Part shown: positions 11,990-23,985 of the stretch, piece after piece
Numbering within the stretch: the first letter of the stretch is position 1
How the letters are laid out: each line of letters opens with the position of its first letter
From: Sarcocystis neurona
Lineage: Eukaryota > Apicomplexa > Conoidasida > Eucoccidiorida > Sarcocystidae
Assembly (NCBI GenBank): GCA_000727475.1
Contig: KL647306.1
Location: forward strand, 1,619,835-1,683,834
Reading direction: 5' to 3'
DNA: 64,000 nt
Notes under the pieces: model-generated
What the model saw: only the letters and a program-made list of their open reading frames with translations
Told to the model about the DNA's origin: nothing
Database searches by the model: none
Program-made: the position numbers and the translations under genes

Positions 11990-12920
11990 ACATGTATACA
12001 AACATATACACATACATGTATTTTGAGCATATACGTAGGCCGGCATATACATATATATATATATATATATGTGTCATATATATAGAAAGCATGTACATAG
12101 TTTTACTTGTACTTTTCGATGTACGTAGATGTATATGTATGTGTAGAGATGTATGCGTATATGCGTTTCATCTATATTTATACGTCTGGAAGTATATATA
12201 CACATATATACGTATGTATGCATATATATATGTGCAGATATACGTGTACGAATGTATATGTGTATGTATGTACATATATGTACACATATATATATATGTG
12301 TATGTATCTGTACATACGTTTACATCTATATACGTGGGGATATATACGTGGGGATACACATGCGCATATATATGTATATATGTATATATAGAGAGAGAGG
12401 GACGGGTAATGTGTGTATATGTATATGTATACGTGTGTATATTTATGGAGGTGGTGGTGTGTGCGGAGGAAGTCGACTTCTCCTGTGCGAGTGTCTCGTG
12501 GCCTACTTTTGTCCTCTTCTTTTTTGTCTCTTTTTGTCGTTAAACCTTCGTGCATGCGCAAGTGGGAGTACATTCCTTTCCTTCTCTTCCGCAACATACC
12601 CACACAAACTTTCCTTTTTTGTCCTGGTGCGCATGCGTCGTCCACTTCTTCCCGAGCTTCCTCTTCTGCTCCTTCCCTTAGTAATATATATATGTGTATG
12701 TATATGTATGTGTATGTGTGTCTGTGTAGGTTTGTGTCTACTTTTTTATATATATGTGCATGTGTATGTATACGTATGTGTATGTATACGTATGTGTATG
12801 TATATGTATGTGTATGTATATGTATGTGTATATGTATGTGTATATGTATGTGTGTATGTGTGTGGGTATGTGTGTGGGTATGTGTGTGGGTATGTGTGTG
12901 GGTCTGTGTAGGTTTGTGTC
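11990..12920. repeat. (TATG/TACA)n microsatellites with TGTGGGTA steps
   Basis: Two blocks (about 11990-12440 and 12690-12920) of TATG/TACA units. The second ends with four copies of GTATGTGTGTGG. Between them, 12450-12680 is ordinary sequence with no supported exon. Confidence 0.8.
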
Positions 12921-13417
12921 TAGTTTTGCTGTTTCCTTTTATTTTTTCTTTTCTTTCCTTTTATCTTGTGACGCGTTCTTCGAAGAGGAACGTCCGCGTT
13001 CGTGCATGCGCGCATGCACTCATTCCCCCGTTTCTCCCACCCTTTCTTTTATCTGCGCCTCTCTTCTTCGCGTTCTTTTCCTACTTTCTTCAACGTGCAC
13101 AGCAACTTTTCTTCATTTCGCTTTTTTTTCTCCCGTCCTTCTTGGCCTTTCCTCTGTCTTCTTCTCCGACTTCTTCTGCTGCTCTCCAGCAGCGTGGGTG
13201 CGGCACTCGTCTTCTCTTCGGTTTTGCTGTCTTGCAGGCGTGTCGTCCTCTTCCGGTTTCGCCTTCCTTTTCCTCGCGTCTTCTCTTGCTTTCTCTGTTT
13301 TTTCTCTAAAGAAGTTTGTTCTCCGCTTTCTGCCCTTGCATGCGTCTCCTCCTCCTCCTCCACCTGTCTTCCCGCTTCTTTTTGTCTTCTTCGTGCGGTC
13401 CTCTCTTCTTTTTGCAG

Positions 13418-13523
13418 AAGTTTGTTCTCCAACTTCTTCACTCCGTACGACCCCCTCAAAGCCGCCTCAAATTTCTTCTACGAGTTTAGAAGCCGGCTCA
13501 CAGGCCCCTTCAGATATCGCTAG
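13418..13523 (+). CDS. gene A terminal exon
   Basis: The acceptor TTCTTTTTGCAG gives one base that completes the codon opened at 9129, so the protein continues from FLRLLLHR into SLFSNFFTPYDPLKAASNFF, YEFRSRLTGPFRYR and a TAG. The tail is aromatic and basic with no low-complexity residues, as expected of a conserved C-terminus. An AATAAA lies 18 bases past the stop. I do not recognise the family of this tail. An almost identical acceptor context occurs 105 bp upstream (13312) and could give an alternative 3' end. Confidence 0.6.
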
Positions 13524-13540
13524 TGCCACACATCCAAAAA

Positions 13541-13546
13541 AATAAA
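13541..13546 (+). terminator. candidate polyadenylation signal AATAAA
   Basis: The hexamer lies 18 bases after the gene A stop codon, in an A-rich stretch, on the same strand. Confidence 0.35.
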
Positions 13547-13589
13547 CGTAGATATTAACAACAAGCGAGAAAAGACAACCAAAATGCCT

Positions 13590-13676
13590 CTCACGTATAT
13601 ATGTATATATATGTACACATACGCTTAGATGTATATATACGCACACCTATGCATGTATATGTATAGCTGTACAGTG

Positions 13677-13708
<32 letters not shown>

Positions 13709-14090
13709 GGATATATGTACAAAGTGTAGTCTGCATCTACAGAATAGTAGTTTCTTTTCTTCATCTGTTTCTCCACGACAGAGACAAACATACGCACGTT
13801 AATACATATATGGAGATCTTCATATATATATGTATGTGTAGACATTTGCGTAGGTGTATATATACGTACACCTATGCATATATATATGTACATTGGTGCG
13901 CGTATGAATATATATACACATTTGCATATATGTCTATATCTGTACAGATATGGATGTATATAGAGACACATACACACACACGCATGTATTTGTAGTTGCA
14001 ATACGAATGTAGCTGCGTGGAGATGTCACTTGTATGTGGGAGGCATATATTTGGGTAGCTGTACGCGGCGAATTCTGGCCGCATATATAT
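13590..14090. repeat. (TA)n/(TATG)n block
   Basis: Microsatellite sequence between gene A and the next candidate exon; only Tyr/Ile/Cys-type translations and no gene. Confidence 0.7.
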
Positions 14091-14107
14091 TTTCTCTCTA
14101 CACCCAG

Positions 14108-14298
14108 CTGTGATTCACTTCCTGCGTCTCTATCACACTATAACTCTTGACGGAGACCTGCAAAAGTATGTGGAGAAGCTACGACGTGTGTGCGGTCGCA
14201 GTCGGCGTCCTCCACCGCACAGGGCAGACACGCAGGCCCTGCTGCCGACAAAGAGGAGGATGAGGAGCGCCGATATTATTTCTTTCTCCCTCATCTGA
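14108..14298 (+). CDS. orphan terminal-exon candidate
   Basis: A good acceptor (TTTTCTCTCTACACCCAG) is followed by VIHFLRLYHTITLDGDLQ, then KYVEKLRRVCGRSRRPPPHR, a basic Arg/Pro segment and a TGA. Amphipathic helix followed by basic tail is protein-like and not repeat-derived. The phase (two leading bases) does not join the gene A terminal exon, and no first exon is visible in the intervening satellite. It may be an alternative gene A end or chance; function unknown. Confidence 0.3.
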
Positions 14299-14489
14299 CC
14301 CATAAATCTATCAACATATGTGGAGAGAGACATGGAGATATACACAAGGATACGTTTCCACGGTTCTATACACACACATATACACGAATATATGTGGAGA
14401 GAAAGATACGCGACATAGGTACACACTACAACATTTCCACGGTGGTATACAGGCGCATATATATATGTGTATATAAATATATGATATAA

Positions 14490-14643
14490 GTCAATGCCTT
14501 TGCGTAGACGTGAAAGAGAATGCACTTTTCCCCTGATCTTCTTGACGCACATATGTATATATATATGTCAAGGCCTTTGCGTAGACCTGAAGGAGAATGC
14601 AGTCTTCCACTGGTGTTCTTGACGCATATATATGTATATACAC
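14490..14643. repeat. 77-bp direct duplication
   Basis: Two copies start at 14490 and 14567, sharing GTCAAxGCCTTTGCGTAGAC, a GAATGCA block, TTCTTGACGCA and a (TA)n tail, with about a dozen differences. A related fragment is not obvious elsewhere in the window. Confidence 0.75.
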
Positions 14644-14649
14644 GCTTAT

Positions 14650-17600
14650 AGGTAGACACAGAAGCAATACTGCACGTCAATACATGCACATGGATATAAA
14701 TGTGTAGACAGATGGAGGAGGCCCCTGCGTCGTTGTTGATAGGAAGCAGTCGTCTACTTGGAGAAACATCAATACGTCGTAGGCGCGGCAGTCCTTGCGG
14801 AGAATATACACTCGAGTCCAAGAGAAAATAAGTTTTCCACACAACTGTGTATGTATCTGCCTCTACGACGAATAGACGTTGGCGCGTCGAAGACTTCGTT
14901 ACTCTCGAAAGAAGTTCCACCGCAGGAGAAGAACTCAATTTTTCCTCTCCTTCTGCTACAGCAGAAACTTTCTGGTCACTCCTTGCGAAGGACCGCCCAC
15001 GCATGCTCTAGGAGGTAAACGTGACTAACAAAGAAGTTATGGAAGTACTTGCGGATGCACACGCGCATCGAATAACTGTTGATGAATCAACACGTATAGA
15101 TACAGATGTCTGTGTCTACTTTTGGGGTAGTCCACTTTTCAAAGGACGAACGGTAGGTCCTTCGTCAGAAGTGACCGAAATATATCCCCTATAGCAGCAG
15201 GAGAGAAGTCCTCTTCACAAGAGAAAAAGTGAAGTTACCCTGCTGCAATGAACTTTTTTTCCAGAGTGGCGATCTCTTCACCCACGTCGCTCGCGCGAGC
15301 TCATCAAGAGGCACACAAGCTGTCACGCGTGTATATCTATGCACGCATGCGTAGATACGTATATACGTATACACACACACGCAGACATATACATACGTGT
15401 GTATATTCTCACGTATATGCAGACGTATATACACAACTCATATAGAGATATATGGACGACCTTGTTTACGTTGAGACAAAGTACACCATACCCCTCCTAG
15501 CAGCGTCACGCTAGTGGTGCAAGAGTACGCATTGTGCATGGGCATGTACATAGAAAGTAATAGGGATCTATGAAGAAATACGAGACCGAGCGAGATAGGA
15601 AATCCGGCCGTACATAATAAGTGGATCAGACTAGTCAGGTCTAGGCTCTCCTGTGTGTGTTCGTAAGTTTCCATTGTCAGAAAGCCCACTCCTTCATATT
15701 GAACACCCGGAAACTCTTGTAAACATGGTTTGTCCAAAACAGAAGAATTCCGTAAAAACAGTCTGTTCGAAAGAGAGAAGTTCCACAGACAATCTAGAAG
15801 AAAAGCATTTCAAGAACAACAATGCAGCCTCCGCCACACACGCGTGGACGTCGGTCGTCCTCGCCATAGACATGGGAGGTAGAACATTTGTGTTCACGCG
15901 TCATGCGTCCGGCTCTTTGTATCAAGCAAACCGTAGTATTTCGCTTCACACCGTAGAAAAATTTCAGCAGTTGGTGAAGCAGAGGTAACACATTGTGGTG
16001 AGGGGTAGCACACGAGGGAACACTCTACAAATATATGTCTTTTTTTGTTTATATACATACATTCATTTTTACATACGCAAACTGTTTGCACTGGTACATT
16101 CCATTGCGGATAGCACAGCTGCGACTTTTTAGGACGCGATGCTCCTGTTACGAACCTATACGCCGTCACGTATAGCTTTCCGGGCATCATATAAAGTCAG
16201 ACTTACAGCAGATAACATGAATCTGCGGGTGTGATTCTATACTTTTTCAATGGAAATGTCTAACTCAAGGATATATAAGTAGACATCGTAGCCGACAGAG
16301 AGGGATGAGCTTTCACAACCGTTGGGTGTAGCACACATCCAGCACTGCCGTACATTAGACTTATTCGCAGAAACCGTGGAACCCATACAATCTGTTTACT
16401 ACGTCGCGGAGAAGAAATACGCGCTCTGGTGAAGAGCACTTGCGATAGACTTTAGCTGTTTTTGTACACTGCGTGGAAGGAGTGAGTGCACTCTCTGCTG
16501 ACGAGCACACTGCTGCTTGAATTTCGTCGGAAATACCAAGAAGCTAAGGCGGGGTCTCGCAAGGTCACCTACGTAACTCTTTTTCGTAGCGGCGGCGAGG
16601 TTCTACTGTCTCGGATCCAGAAGGTTGCACACGCTAAAATATATGGTGTGCTGAGCAGAAGAAAAACGTGCCTCCACACCTGTGCTGAAGGGCATTGCCT
16701 TCCCCAGTTCTGGGGAAAGGTAGACTTTGCTTCCTCAGCTGTGGTCGGAATACAGACCGCGTCCAGCGCGGCAGAAACACCCGTCTGAAGATTGCCTGTT
16801 CTTGTCAGTCGTTGTAGGGACGAGCACTTCCTACACCACAAATAAACTGCAGTACCAGTAGCCACACGAAAGAAGAGCAGTCGAGTCCCTTCGTCTGTGG
16901 TGGATGCAAGAAGCCCTAGATTCGTTTAGGATCTAGCAAATTCTGAAAAAGGAGCACTGACCAGACGGGGAATACATGTGCCTGGTGGGAGCTAACGTTC
17001 TAGCTTGCGGACAGATGCACCGGCGGAACAGTTTTTCAAAGAGCTTCTTGTTGCAAGAGGAATTTATTTCCACGTGTGCAAAAGACATCACGATACGCTC
17101 GGTATTACAAAAGCGAAACCGCTGGCGAAGAACTGGGTCGCAGCCTCCCTCTCCGCAGCGTTCGAACGTTTCACGAGGACTCCTGGGGTGGGAATTTCTT
17201 CGCACTTACGCTCGTGCAAAGAAACTACGTTGGACTGTGTCTACACGTGGATCCACACTGGATGCATAGGTCGACGTGTACAGACGTATGTATGGACTTC
17301 CTAAACTTCTCTGAAGAGGAGAATCTCCGCATCCTTCAACAGATTTCTTGAAAAGAACACTAATTTCGCACCCGAAGAGGAGTACGGTGCGAACACGATT
17401 AGGCTGTCTCACGTAGTAATTTCACCACATCCTCTATACCGAGGAGAAGACAGTGGCAATGAAGTTTTGCTACGAAGAAGTACCCAAGAAAAGTCTGTTG
17501 CTGTTGGAAATGCAGAGATAAAGCCCCGGTGTCACTTCGTTCCTCACACAACGTCGTGTAGACTCCTCGGGCGTTGCTCCTCCACACCCCAAGAGGTCCA

Positions 17601-17900
17601 TGCAGTAAGTTGACTCCTGGCTGGCATCTGCTGCTGCTTTTTCCTTGAAACTCAACTGACATACGCTGCGCAAGTAGAGGTAGACAGGAGTGACGACCTG
17701 CTAGTGTCCACGAGTCGTAGGGTGCTTTCTGAACACGAGAGACGGACCACCAACAGCCTTGTACTGCGGGTTGTATAAACTTAGAGCATATTTGCTCCGC
17801 AGGTGGGAGGAGGACTCCTGTTGTTGCAGCTGAGGTCGCTGCTGGTTGCCGCTATAGTCTGTCCACCATATCAGAGTGTGATACTGAAAGATCCCCCCTC
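14650..17900. other. repeat-poor island without a convincing gene
   Basis: This 3.2-kb stretch lacks triplet arrays and, apart from 15340-15450, microsatellites. Open frames stay near or below 110 codons except one minus-strand ATG frame of 192 codons ending at 14426 (ATG at 15004, MRGRSFARSDQK...). Small frames at 15653-15988 and 16486-16788 (plus) and 16569-16865 (minus) have mixed composition but no splice-supported partner. It could hold a fast-evolving gene or a decayed mobile element; I saw no reverse transcriptase, integrase or LTR signature. Confidence 0.4.
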
Positions 17901-18099
17901 AAGGTCTCCGACAATGATAAATGCTCGTGGCACACTTCCGTCTTGCTGCTGGTATCCTGTGCTTCTACTACTTGGGGTACTATTCTGCTCTTGAATGCCG
18001 TTTTCTCTCTGTCGTTGCTCCTGCTGCTATTGTGTACTGCTGCTCTCTAGTTTCGACTGCTCTAGAGGTCGGCGCTACAAGTGCATCCCCGTTGGTGCA

Positions 18100-19350
18100 G
18101 CCTCCGCTGTTGCTGCTGCTGTCGCTTTCTTATCGAGCGAAACAAGTGTCAGCGTTTTCGTATGCACGTCCTTTATGCAGACGCACTTCGCAGGTGCTGC
18201 TGCTCACTAACAAGAAAGCAGCTAAAGCAGCAGTGTGTGTAGGTGGAAAGGGAAACCTGCGTTAACAACACCCGAGACAGCGCCACAGCAGTACGTAGAG
18301 CAACAGCAACGGCAGCACTGCCGCAGTGGAAGTCGGAAGAGCAGCCGCAGGCCAACAACTGGAGCAGTCCAGCGACGGAGGTCTCGGGGCAGTGCCACAA
18401 GCCAGGCATCTCTGTCATTCGAGCAGTAGCAGCAGTGATCGCAGCATAGCGCTGAACGCTGGCATAGCAACGGCAAAAGGATCTGCAGCACCAGCGGCAG
18501 CGCAGCAGTGTAAAAAAGAGAGGAGTGTCGCCGCCACACAAGAGCTGTCTATTGTCGTGCCAGGACCGAAAGTATCCACAGCAGCCCAACGCGTGACGAG
18601 GAGACAGCAGCGCGGAGGGGGGAGGCACTGCATCCATAAGAGAAGCAACGGAGAGCAACACAGCGGCCCAGCAGTCCCCAACAGCCTCAGGAACAGCAGA
18701 GGAAAACAGCAGCAGTGCTACCAGTCGTAGGAGCACCAACAGCAGGACAGAGAGCAGCACACTCGGCGAGGAGCACCGACAGCGATACCGCAGCAGCGTC
18801 GTCACGGCGAAAAGTGCCACCCAGGAATTTGCGTAGTTCTCCTCCTTCCGATTTTCTTGTCGGGGGAGACAGTCGACAGTTCAGAGCCAGCAAACACTGC
18901 CAGTTCCATGTACGCAACAGGTGGCCGTAGATACAGCGCGTGCAGCGCTGTCATCAGCAGAGCAGGAGGCAACGAGGTCGTCACGTCAATTTCGCACCTG
19001 CGGGAGATTCTGCTTCGCTTTTTTCAAGTTCACACGGAGGCAAGAGCCTCAGGCCTCGCTCCTTCTTCGACTGCTGCCTCGTGCCGCTGTGGCTATTCTC
19101 ATCTGTGTCCGTCCGGACATTATTGCAGTTCAACAACTCCTCTCTCCTCCGCAGCAGTGCCGCCGCCGCTTCTTCTGCCGCTGCTGTTGCTGTGCTGCGC
19201 TGCTGCTGCGGCTCTCATGTTGTGTTTTGCTACTCCACGTCCTCCTCCTGCAGCAGCACCTGCTGCCTTGAAGCACGCAGAAGCTGCAGGCAGTGTGCTC
19301 CTCAGGACTGCAGAAGCGTAGCGGTAATGCTCAGGCTGTCTCTTCACTGC
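18100..19350 (+). other. CAG/CTG-mixed region, possible exons of an upstream gene
   Basis: CTG at 18100-18200 and 19160-19300, CAG/AGC at 18290-18790. The plus-strand frames at 18326-18730 (Ser/Ala/Gln-rich, basic) and 18960-19030 (NEVVTSISHLREILLRFF) look coding, which would fit a plus-strand gene ending at 20223, but I could not fix splice sites or phase between them. Confidence 0.25.
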
Positions 19351-19982
19351 TGCGTGTAGATGTTGCCGTTTCTTTTCGCTGTGTCTCCCCACCACTGCAT
19401 CAACGCATCATCGCGCCTTTTTTGTTACCCGTGCGTGAGAGACGCTGCGGGGGTGCTGCGACTGCTGCTGATGTTTCTCACGTCCCCGTTTCCTCTCACT
19501 TTCCCTTCTCCGGGCTCCGCGTAGCTGCTGCAGCAGCACACCGGAAGGAGCCGGAGCAGCCGCGGCAACAGAAGCACAGGAGGGGGGCAACGCGGCAGCA
19601 ACAGCACTGCCGGCGGCGAGAAGCAGGGGGACCACCCGCGGCAAGAACGCGCACGTATGGGGCGGCTGCTTCTCTTCGGGAGAGATAGTACGGCTTGCAT
19701 GCCGTCCTGGATTGATATATGATGTGGAAAGTGCCGCATGTGTGTGTGAAAAGCTGGTTGTTCCTTCGTTCGCGCGGGTCCTGTGCTGCATCTGTCTTGC
19801 AGCTAGCCAGTCACGACTAGTTTTCCACGTATCTTCAAGCTGCACTTTTTGTATCTATGCGCACGACGCTGTCAACGTGCGAGCTTTTCTTTGTTGTTGC
19901 CGTCCCTCGCGGTCTCTCACCTTCGTCCACGGGGTCCGTCCACGTTTTTCCCCCATTTTTGTCTGCCTCCTCTTCTGTGCAG

Positions 19983-20223
19983 CTGCCGGCGCGCCGGCGA
20001 CGGCCGCCTGTTCAAAACGCTGATTTTCGGCTTTTTCACCGTCCCTGCCTCTGCCCCTGCTGCTGCAGCCTTTCTGCGTGCGATATCTGTAGCAGCAGGT
20101 GCTCGACCAGCAGTCCCACGCTTTCTCGGTAGAATTCCTGCCGCAGGACCGCACCAGCAGGAGCGACACTCCCGTGTGCTGGCTGCCCAGTCTGTTGCGT
20201 ATCGTCGGGTGAACTTCACATAG
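19983..20223 (+). CDS. candidate terminal exon, unknown protein
   Basis: A strong acceptor (CTGCCTCCTCTTCTGTGCAG) leads to GDGRLFKTLIFGFFTVPASA, an Ala/Pro linker, GARPAVPRFLGRIPAAG and a tail ending SVAYRRVNFT before a TAG; it starts with one spare base. The opposite strand is also open and protein-like here (RRYATDWAASTRECRSCWCG), so the strand is not certain. No family recognised. Confidence 0.3.
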
Positions 20224-20289
20224 AACGGCACTTTTTTCTGTTCATTTCTTTCCCCTGGCCGTCCTTCTACTTCCTGTGTCCACCTCGGC

Positions 20290-21470
20290 GCGTGAGAACC
20301 ACAACGCGCCGTCTACGAATCCTCCTGCTAATACTGCGTCTACTAGTAGTGTATTGCGTCCATCTCTTTCCGGCTAATCCTGACCTGAGTGTGCCACTAA
20401 CACCGAAGACCGCATCTCCTCCTTCAAGCCGAGCTCGTACTATTCCTGCATATTTCTGGTACACGACCACTCTCATTAATATTGACGACGACTACTTTAG
20501 TCGTTTTTGCGTCTGCTACTACTTGCGTTCTTCCTCGTCGTCCCACACTCCTCTAGCAGCTATTATTAAATCTCATCCGCCGTTGCTTCTCCTCCTGCTA
20601 CTGCTGGCACTGACACTACTACGCCTACAACAATTAATACTTCTTTTGCACTCTTGTCACCCGCACTCGTGTTTGTAGGATTTATGGTGGAAGTACAGCT
20701 ACGTCTACTACGAGTGCAGGTCACACTCGTACTGCCAATCCTTTTCCTCGTCCTACTTCTGCGATTAGAATTTTTGCTACAAGTAGTAGTGCCAGGCGTA
20801 CCCGAATTACTATGATTATTGCATTTCCCCGTATCCTACTGTTGCTAGCACTTAAATGACTACTATTTCTCCCAGGAGTACCCGCACGACCGTCACTCGA
20901 ACTTTTCCTGTCTGTTTTTACCCGTGCGCCTACTACGAGGAGCTGAACACTCCTAGTCCTATTCGTGCCGCTGCTATTTTTTTCTACTAGTGTGTGCTAC
21001 GAATGCAAATTAGTGCTACTACTACTCCTGCTTCTCCCACTTCCATGACGATCCTCGTACTAGCACGAACACCTCTCCTAGTACTATTTTCACTCGTACT
21101 ACGACTAGTGCCACGACTACCAGAGCCAGTAGAGTTTTCGTTGACTGTTTTTGTCAGGACGTTTGCCGGAGCAACTTTTTTTTCTGCAAAAAGTGAAATT
21201 TTTGCCGTTGCTGGTGCTCTTTTCCATATTCCGCTCCTCCGGCTCGCCAACCACGGCTGTTTCTGCTTCAGTGAATACCCAGTCGTACCCTATTGTAAGG
21301 CTAGGAACACCGTCGCTGCAGCAACTTCTTCGACGACGACTTTCTTTTCTCTTCGAGTGCCGCTCTCTCTGCACTTACTTCTCCTCTCTGCCTCGTCCCA
21401 GTGCTCTTGTTTTATCTTGCGGTTCTACTTTTTTGGGGCCGACTTCTCTTTCGGCTCCACCAGGATGATG
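20290..21470 (+). pseudogene. decayed Ser/Thr/Ala-rich coding tract
   Basis: ACT, AGT, GCT and ACG codons recur at three-base spacing on the plus strand (for example STATSTTSAGHTRTANPFPR and RTSTNTSPSTIFTRTTTSAT), but the frame is broken by stops and shifts at roughly 20375, 20855 and 21050. The last 100 codons (21151-21468) remain open. It looks like a mucin-like low-complexity gene segment that has degenerated, or several short exons with uncalled introns. The repetitive AGTACT steps also make the minus strand open. Confidence 0.35.
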
Positions 21471-22379
21471 GAATTGCCGACTTTGTCACATTCTGCCAAG
21501 TTGCCATTTTCTCACTCGTGTCTCTTCCCGTCCAGATAGTTTTCATGAAACTCGTCCTTTCCCCTCGTAGACGTACATATTCACACATGTATAAATCGTC
21601 TTCCCGCGACTTTCCCTATACATATGTCCATGCGCATCTACATATTTATGTACGTGTGTATGTGAAAATACTATAACCGCATTCGTGTAAGTAGTTCTTT
21701 GTCCGAACACATATATATATCTATGTGTTATCCGTATCTTCCCATCTCTCTCCCAGTACATGTGCGTCCACGCACATACATATATATTTATGTGTGTCTT
21801 GGCTTGTACTGTGGCGTGGAGGATTGTTGCTGCGAGTTGGAGACGCAGCTTCCGTAGACACCTAGAAAAGCGAGTGTGTAACCGCTGCGGGCCGGCTTTT
21901 GTCTTTTCCGTGTACGCGCACTTCCTCGGTGAGAAGAACAAACGCAAGTCGTAATGGCTGTGCGGAGAGAAATACTTGTGTATATGTTGTAAGCCCGAGA
22001 CACATACGCAGACCACGCAGCATATCTACAGGAGCTACATATAGCAAACTGGCGGTAATATGTGCAGTGTCTACACATAGAAAGTCGTGGAAACGTCCTA
22101 TAAAGTATGACAGTACCCCTGCATGAATTCTTCTGGAGGTAGCTGTCTTTATAGCGCCATACGTATACATGTGTATAAACGTATGTTCAAGAGGATGCCT
22201 ACGCACGTACGGACTTCTTTTTCTCTCCAAATAGAAAGGTCACCAGTTACGCGCTTATGTACTGGCTGGGGGTAGATCAAGCCAATACGTACGTATATAG
22301 AGGCGTCCGTATGCGTATGGATGAGTACATCTTGAGTATATTCAGCGAGACAGCACGTGTGTGCTGCTGAGATGAAGCA

Positions 22380-22810
22380 CTTTGTCTCTGTGCTGCCGTG
22401 TCTGCAGCAGCAGTCTCCTCCTTTTTCTGTTTTACCCTTCGCATGTGGCGGACGGCAGCGCCCTCTCTTCTTCCTGCTCTCGTAGTTTTGGGGTTGCAAA
22501 ACTTCCATATTCACGTCTGACTTCTCGCGTGCCGCAGTTTCTTCTCCGTTGGGCGTGTGTCTGCCTTCCGTCCTTGCGTAGCTCTTCTCTTCGAGTTTCT
22601 CTCCCCTGTGCTGCTGCTGCTGCTGCGGCCCTCGCTTTGCCACCGCTGCGACCGGTCTTCGTCTGCTGCTGCTGCTGCTCGTTCTGCCGGTGTCGCGGGC
22701 CCCGGCTGCTGCTGCTAGCCTCAGAGCAGCAGATACCTACGGCCACTGTCCTCCGCCTTCACCTCCTCCTCTTCCGCACTCCTGCGAAAAAGTGCTCCCC
22801 GCTTCCGTAG
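22380..22810 (-). other. HAAR-type open region, strand uncertain
   Basis: Minus-strand frames carry QQQQQ and AAAAAAA runs with charged flanks (EEKSYARTEGRHTPNGEE), typical of Eimeria homopolymer-rich exons. The plus strand is open for 142 codons as well. No decisive splice pair was found. Confidence 0.25.
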
Positions 22811-22900
22811 ACGCGTTCAGCTCACATGTGGATACTCGCCCGGCCTTTTTTTCCTTCCCGCCAGGATATGTGCAGCCACACACCTACGTAATATACATAT

Positions 22901-23345
22901 GTGAGCAGTGTCCCCTTCTCTATCTTTCGACCTGTATTTCAATACCTGTATACACATATGTGAGCGGTGCCCGTTTTCCTCTCTTAGAAGTTGAATACTA
23001 TAGACATTATATCTGTGTGAGCCAGGTGCCCGCCGCTCTCCCTCTGGCTTTAAATACGTACAGATATATACATGAGCGGTACCCCTTTCACTATCCCTCT
23101 CTGCATGCAAACACCTGCATCTGTTATATATATATATATATGAACAGTGTCTCTCCCTCTGTATTTAAATATCTATCTGTCCATATATATATAAGCGGTG
23201 CCCCACTTTCTCTTCCTGTCTTTGTAGTTGAATACCTACGTGTGTTATATATGTATCTATACATCTGCGGTGTCTCTCTCTCTACATACATACATACCCG
23301 TCTACATATATATGTATGAGCGGTGCTTGTTTCTCTCTCTTTGTC
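22901..23345. repeat. ~60-bp degenerate tandem array, eight units
   Basis: GAGCGGTGCCCC-like cores recur at about 22903, 22962, 23019, 23074, 23142, 23194, 23267 and 23318, each followed by a CTCTCTCT segment, a TTTGAATACC-like segment and (TA)n. Unit length varies from about 51 to 73 bp through the (TA)n part. Confidence 0.8.
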
Positions 23346-23985
23346 CCTATAAAGATAATATTGAGGGGAACATCGGTCGTGTCTAGTTTCACGGTGAATA
23401 TATACACATGTGTAGATACGAATGTGTTTGCGAAGGCGTGCTCAACTTGGATTTCACGAAGCGCGGTGTGTAACTCGGACGCTTCATTGCCGGAGGAAGG
23501 ACGTGTTTGCAGATCCCGTTGGCCTCGTTTTCCACCTGGCGCATCCCCACCTCGTGCTGCCCCGATTTGCTGAGGAGTCGGCCTGAGATCACAGGTGCTG
23601 CTTCTTCGTCATTTTGTTCCCTAGCGCTGCTGCAGCACTTTCCGTACCTGCGCGGTCTCTGCTGCTGCTGCTGTTCTCTCGTTGCTGCCTCGCCCTGTTT
23701 GCTGGCGGGAACCTTGTCTGTTTGTGCTGCTCCCGTCTTCTATAAAGTCGCTGTGAATCTCCCGTACTCCGTCGTGTCACGCCTGCTGCTGCTGCTGCGT
23801 CTTCTTCTTCACCGTGTGGTCTGCCGTCCCTGCGTCTCCCACCGCTCCTCCTGCTGCATCTCCTTCCTGCGTCTTCTTCTTCGTGCACTGCTTTCTGCAT
23901 CTTGCGCCTCGCGTCGGCTGCGTGTTACTCCTGTGCTGCTGGGATTCTGATACTGTTTCTGTACGTGGTCCACTACTTGGGAAGG

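Noticed and set aside
14426..15004. Minus-strand ATG frame of 192 codons (MRGRSFARSDQKVS)
   Set aside because: The first 100 codons are ordinary in composition but the rest is translated microsatellite and the 77-bp duplication; no splice site or homology supports it.
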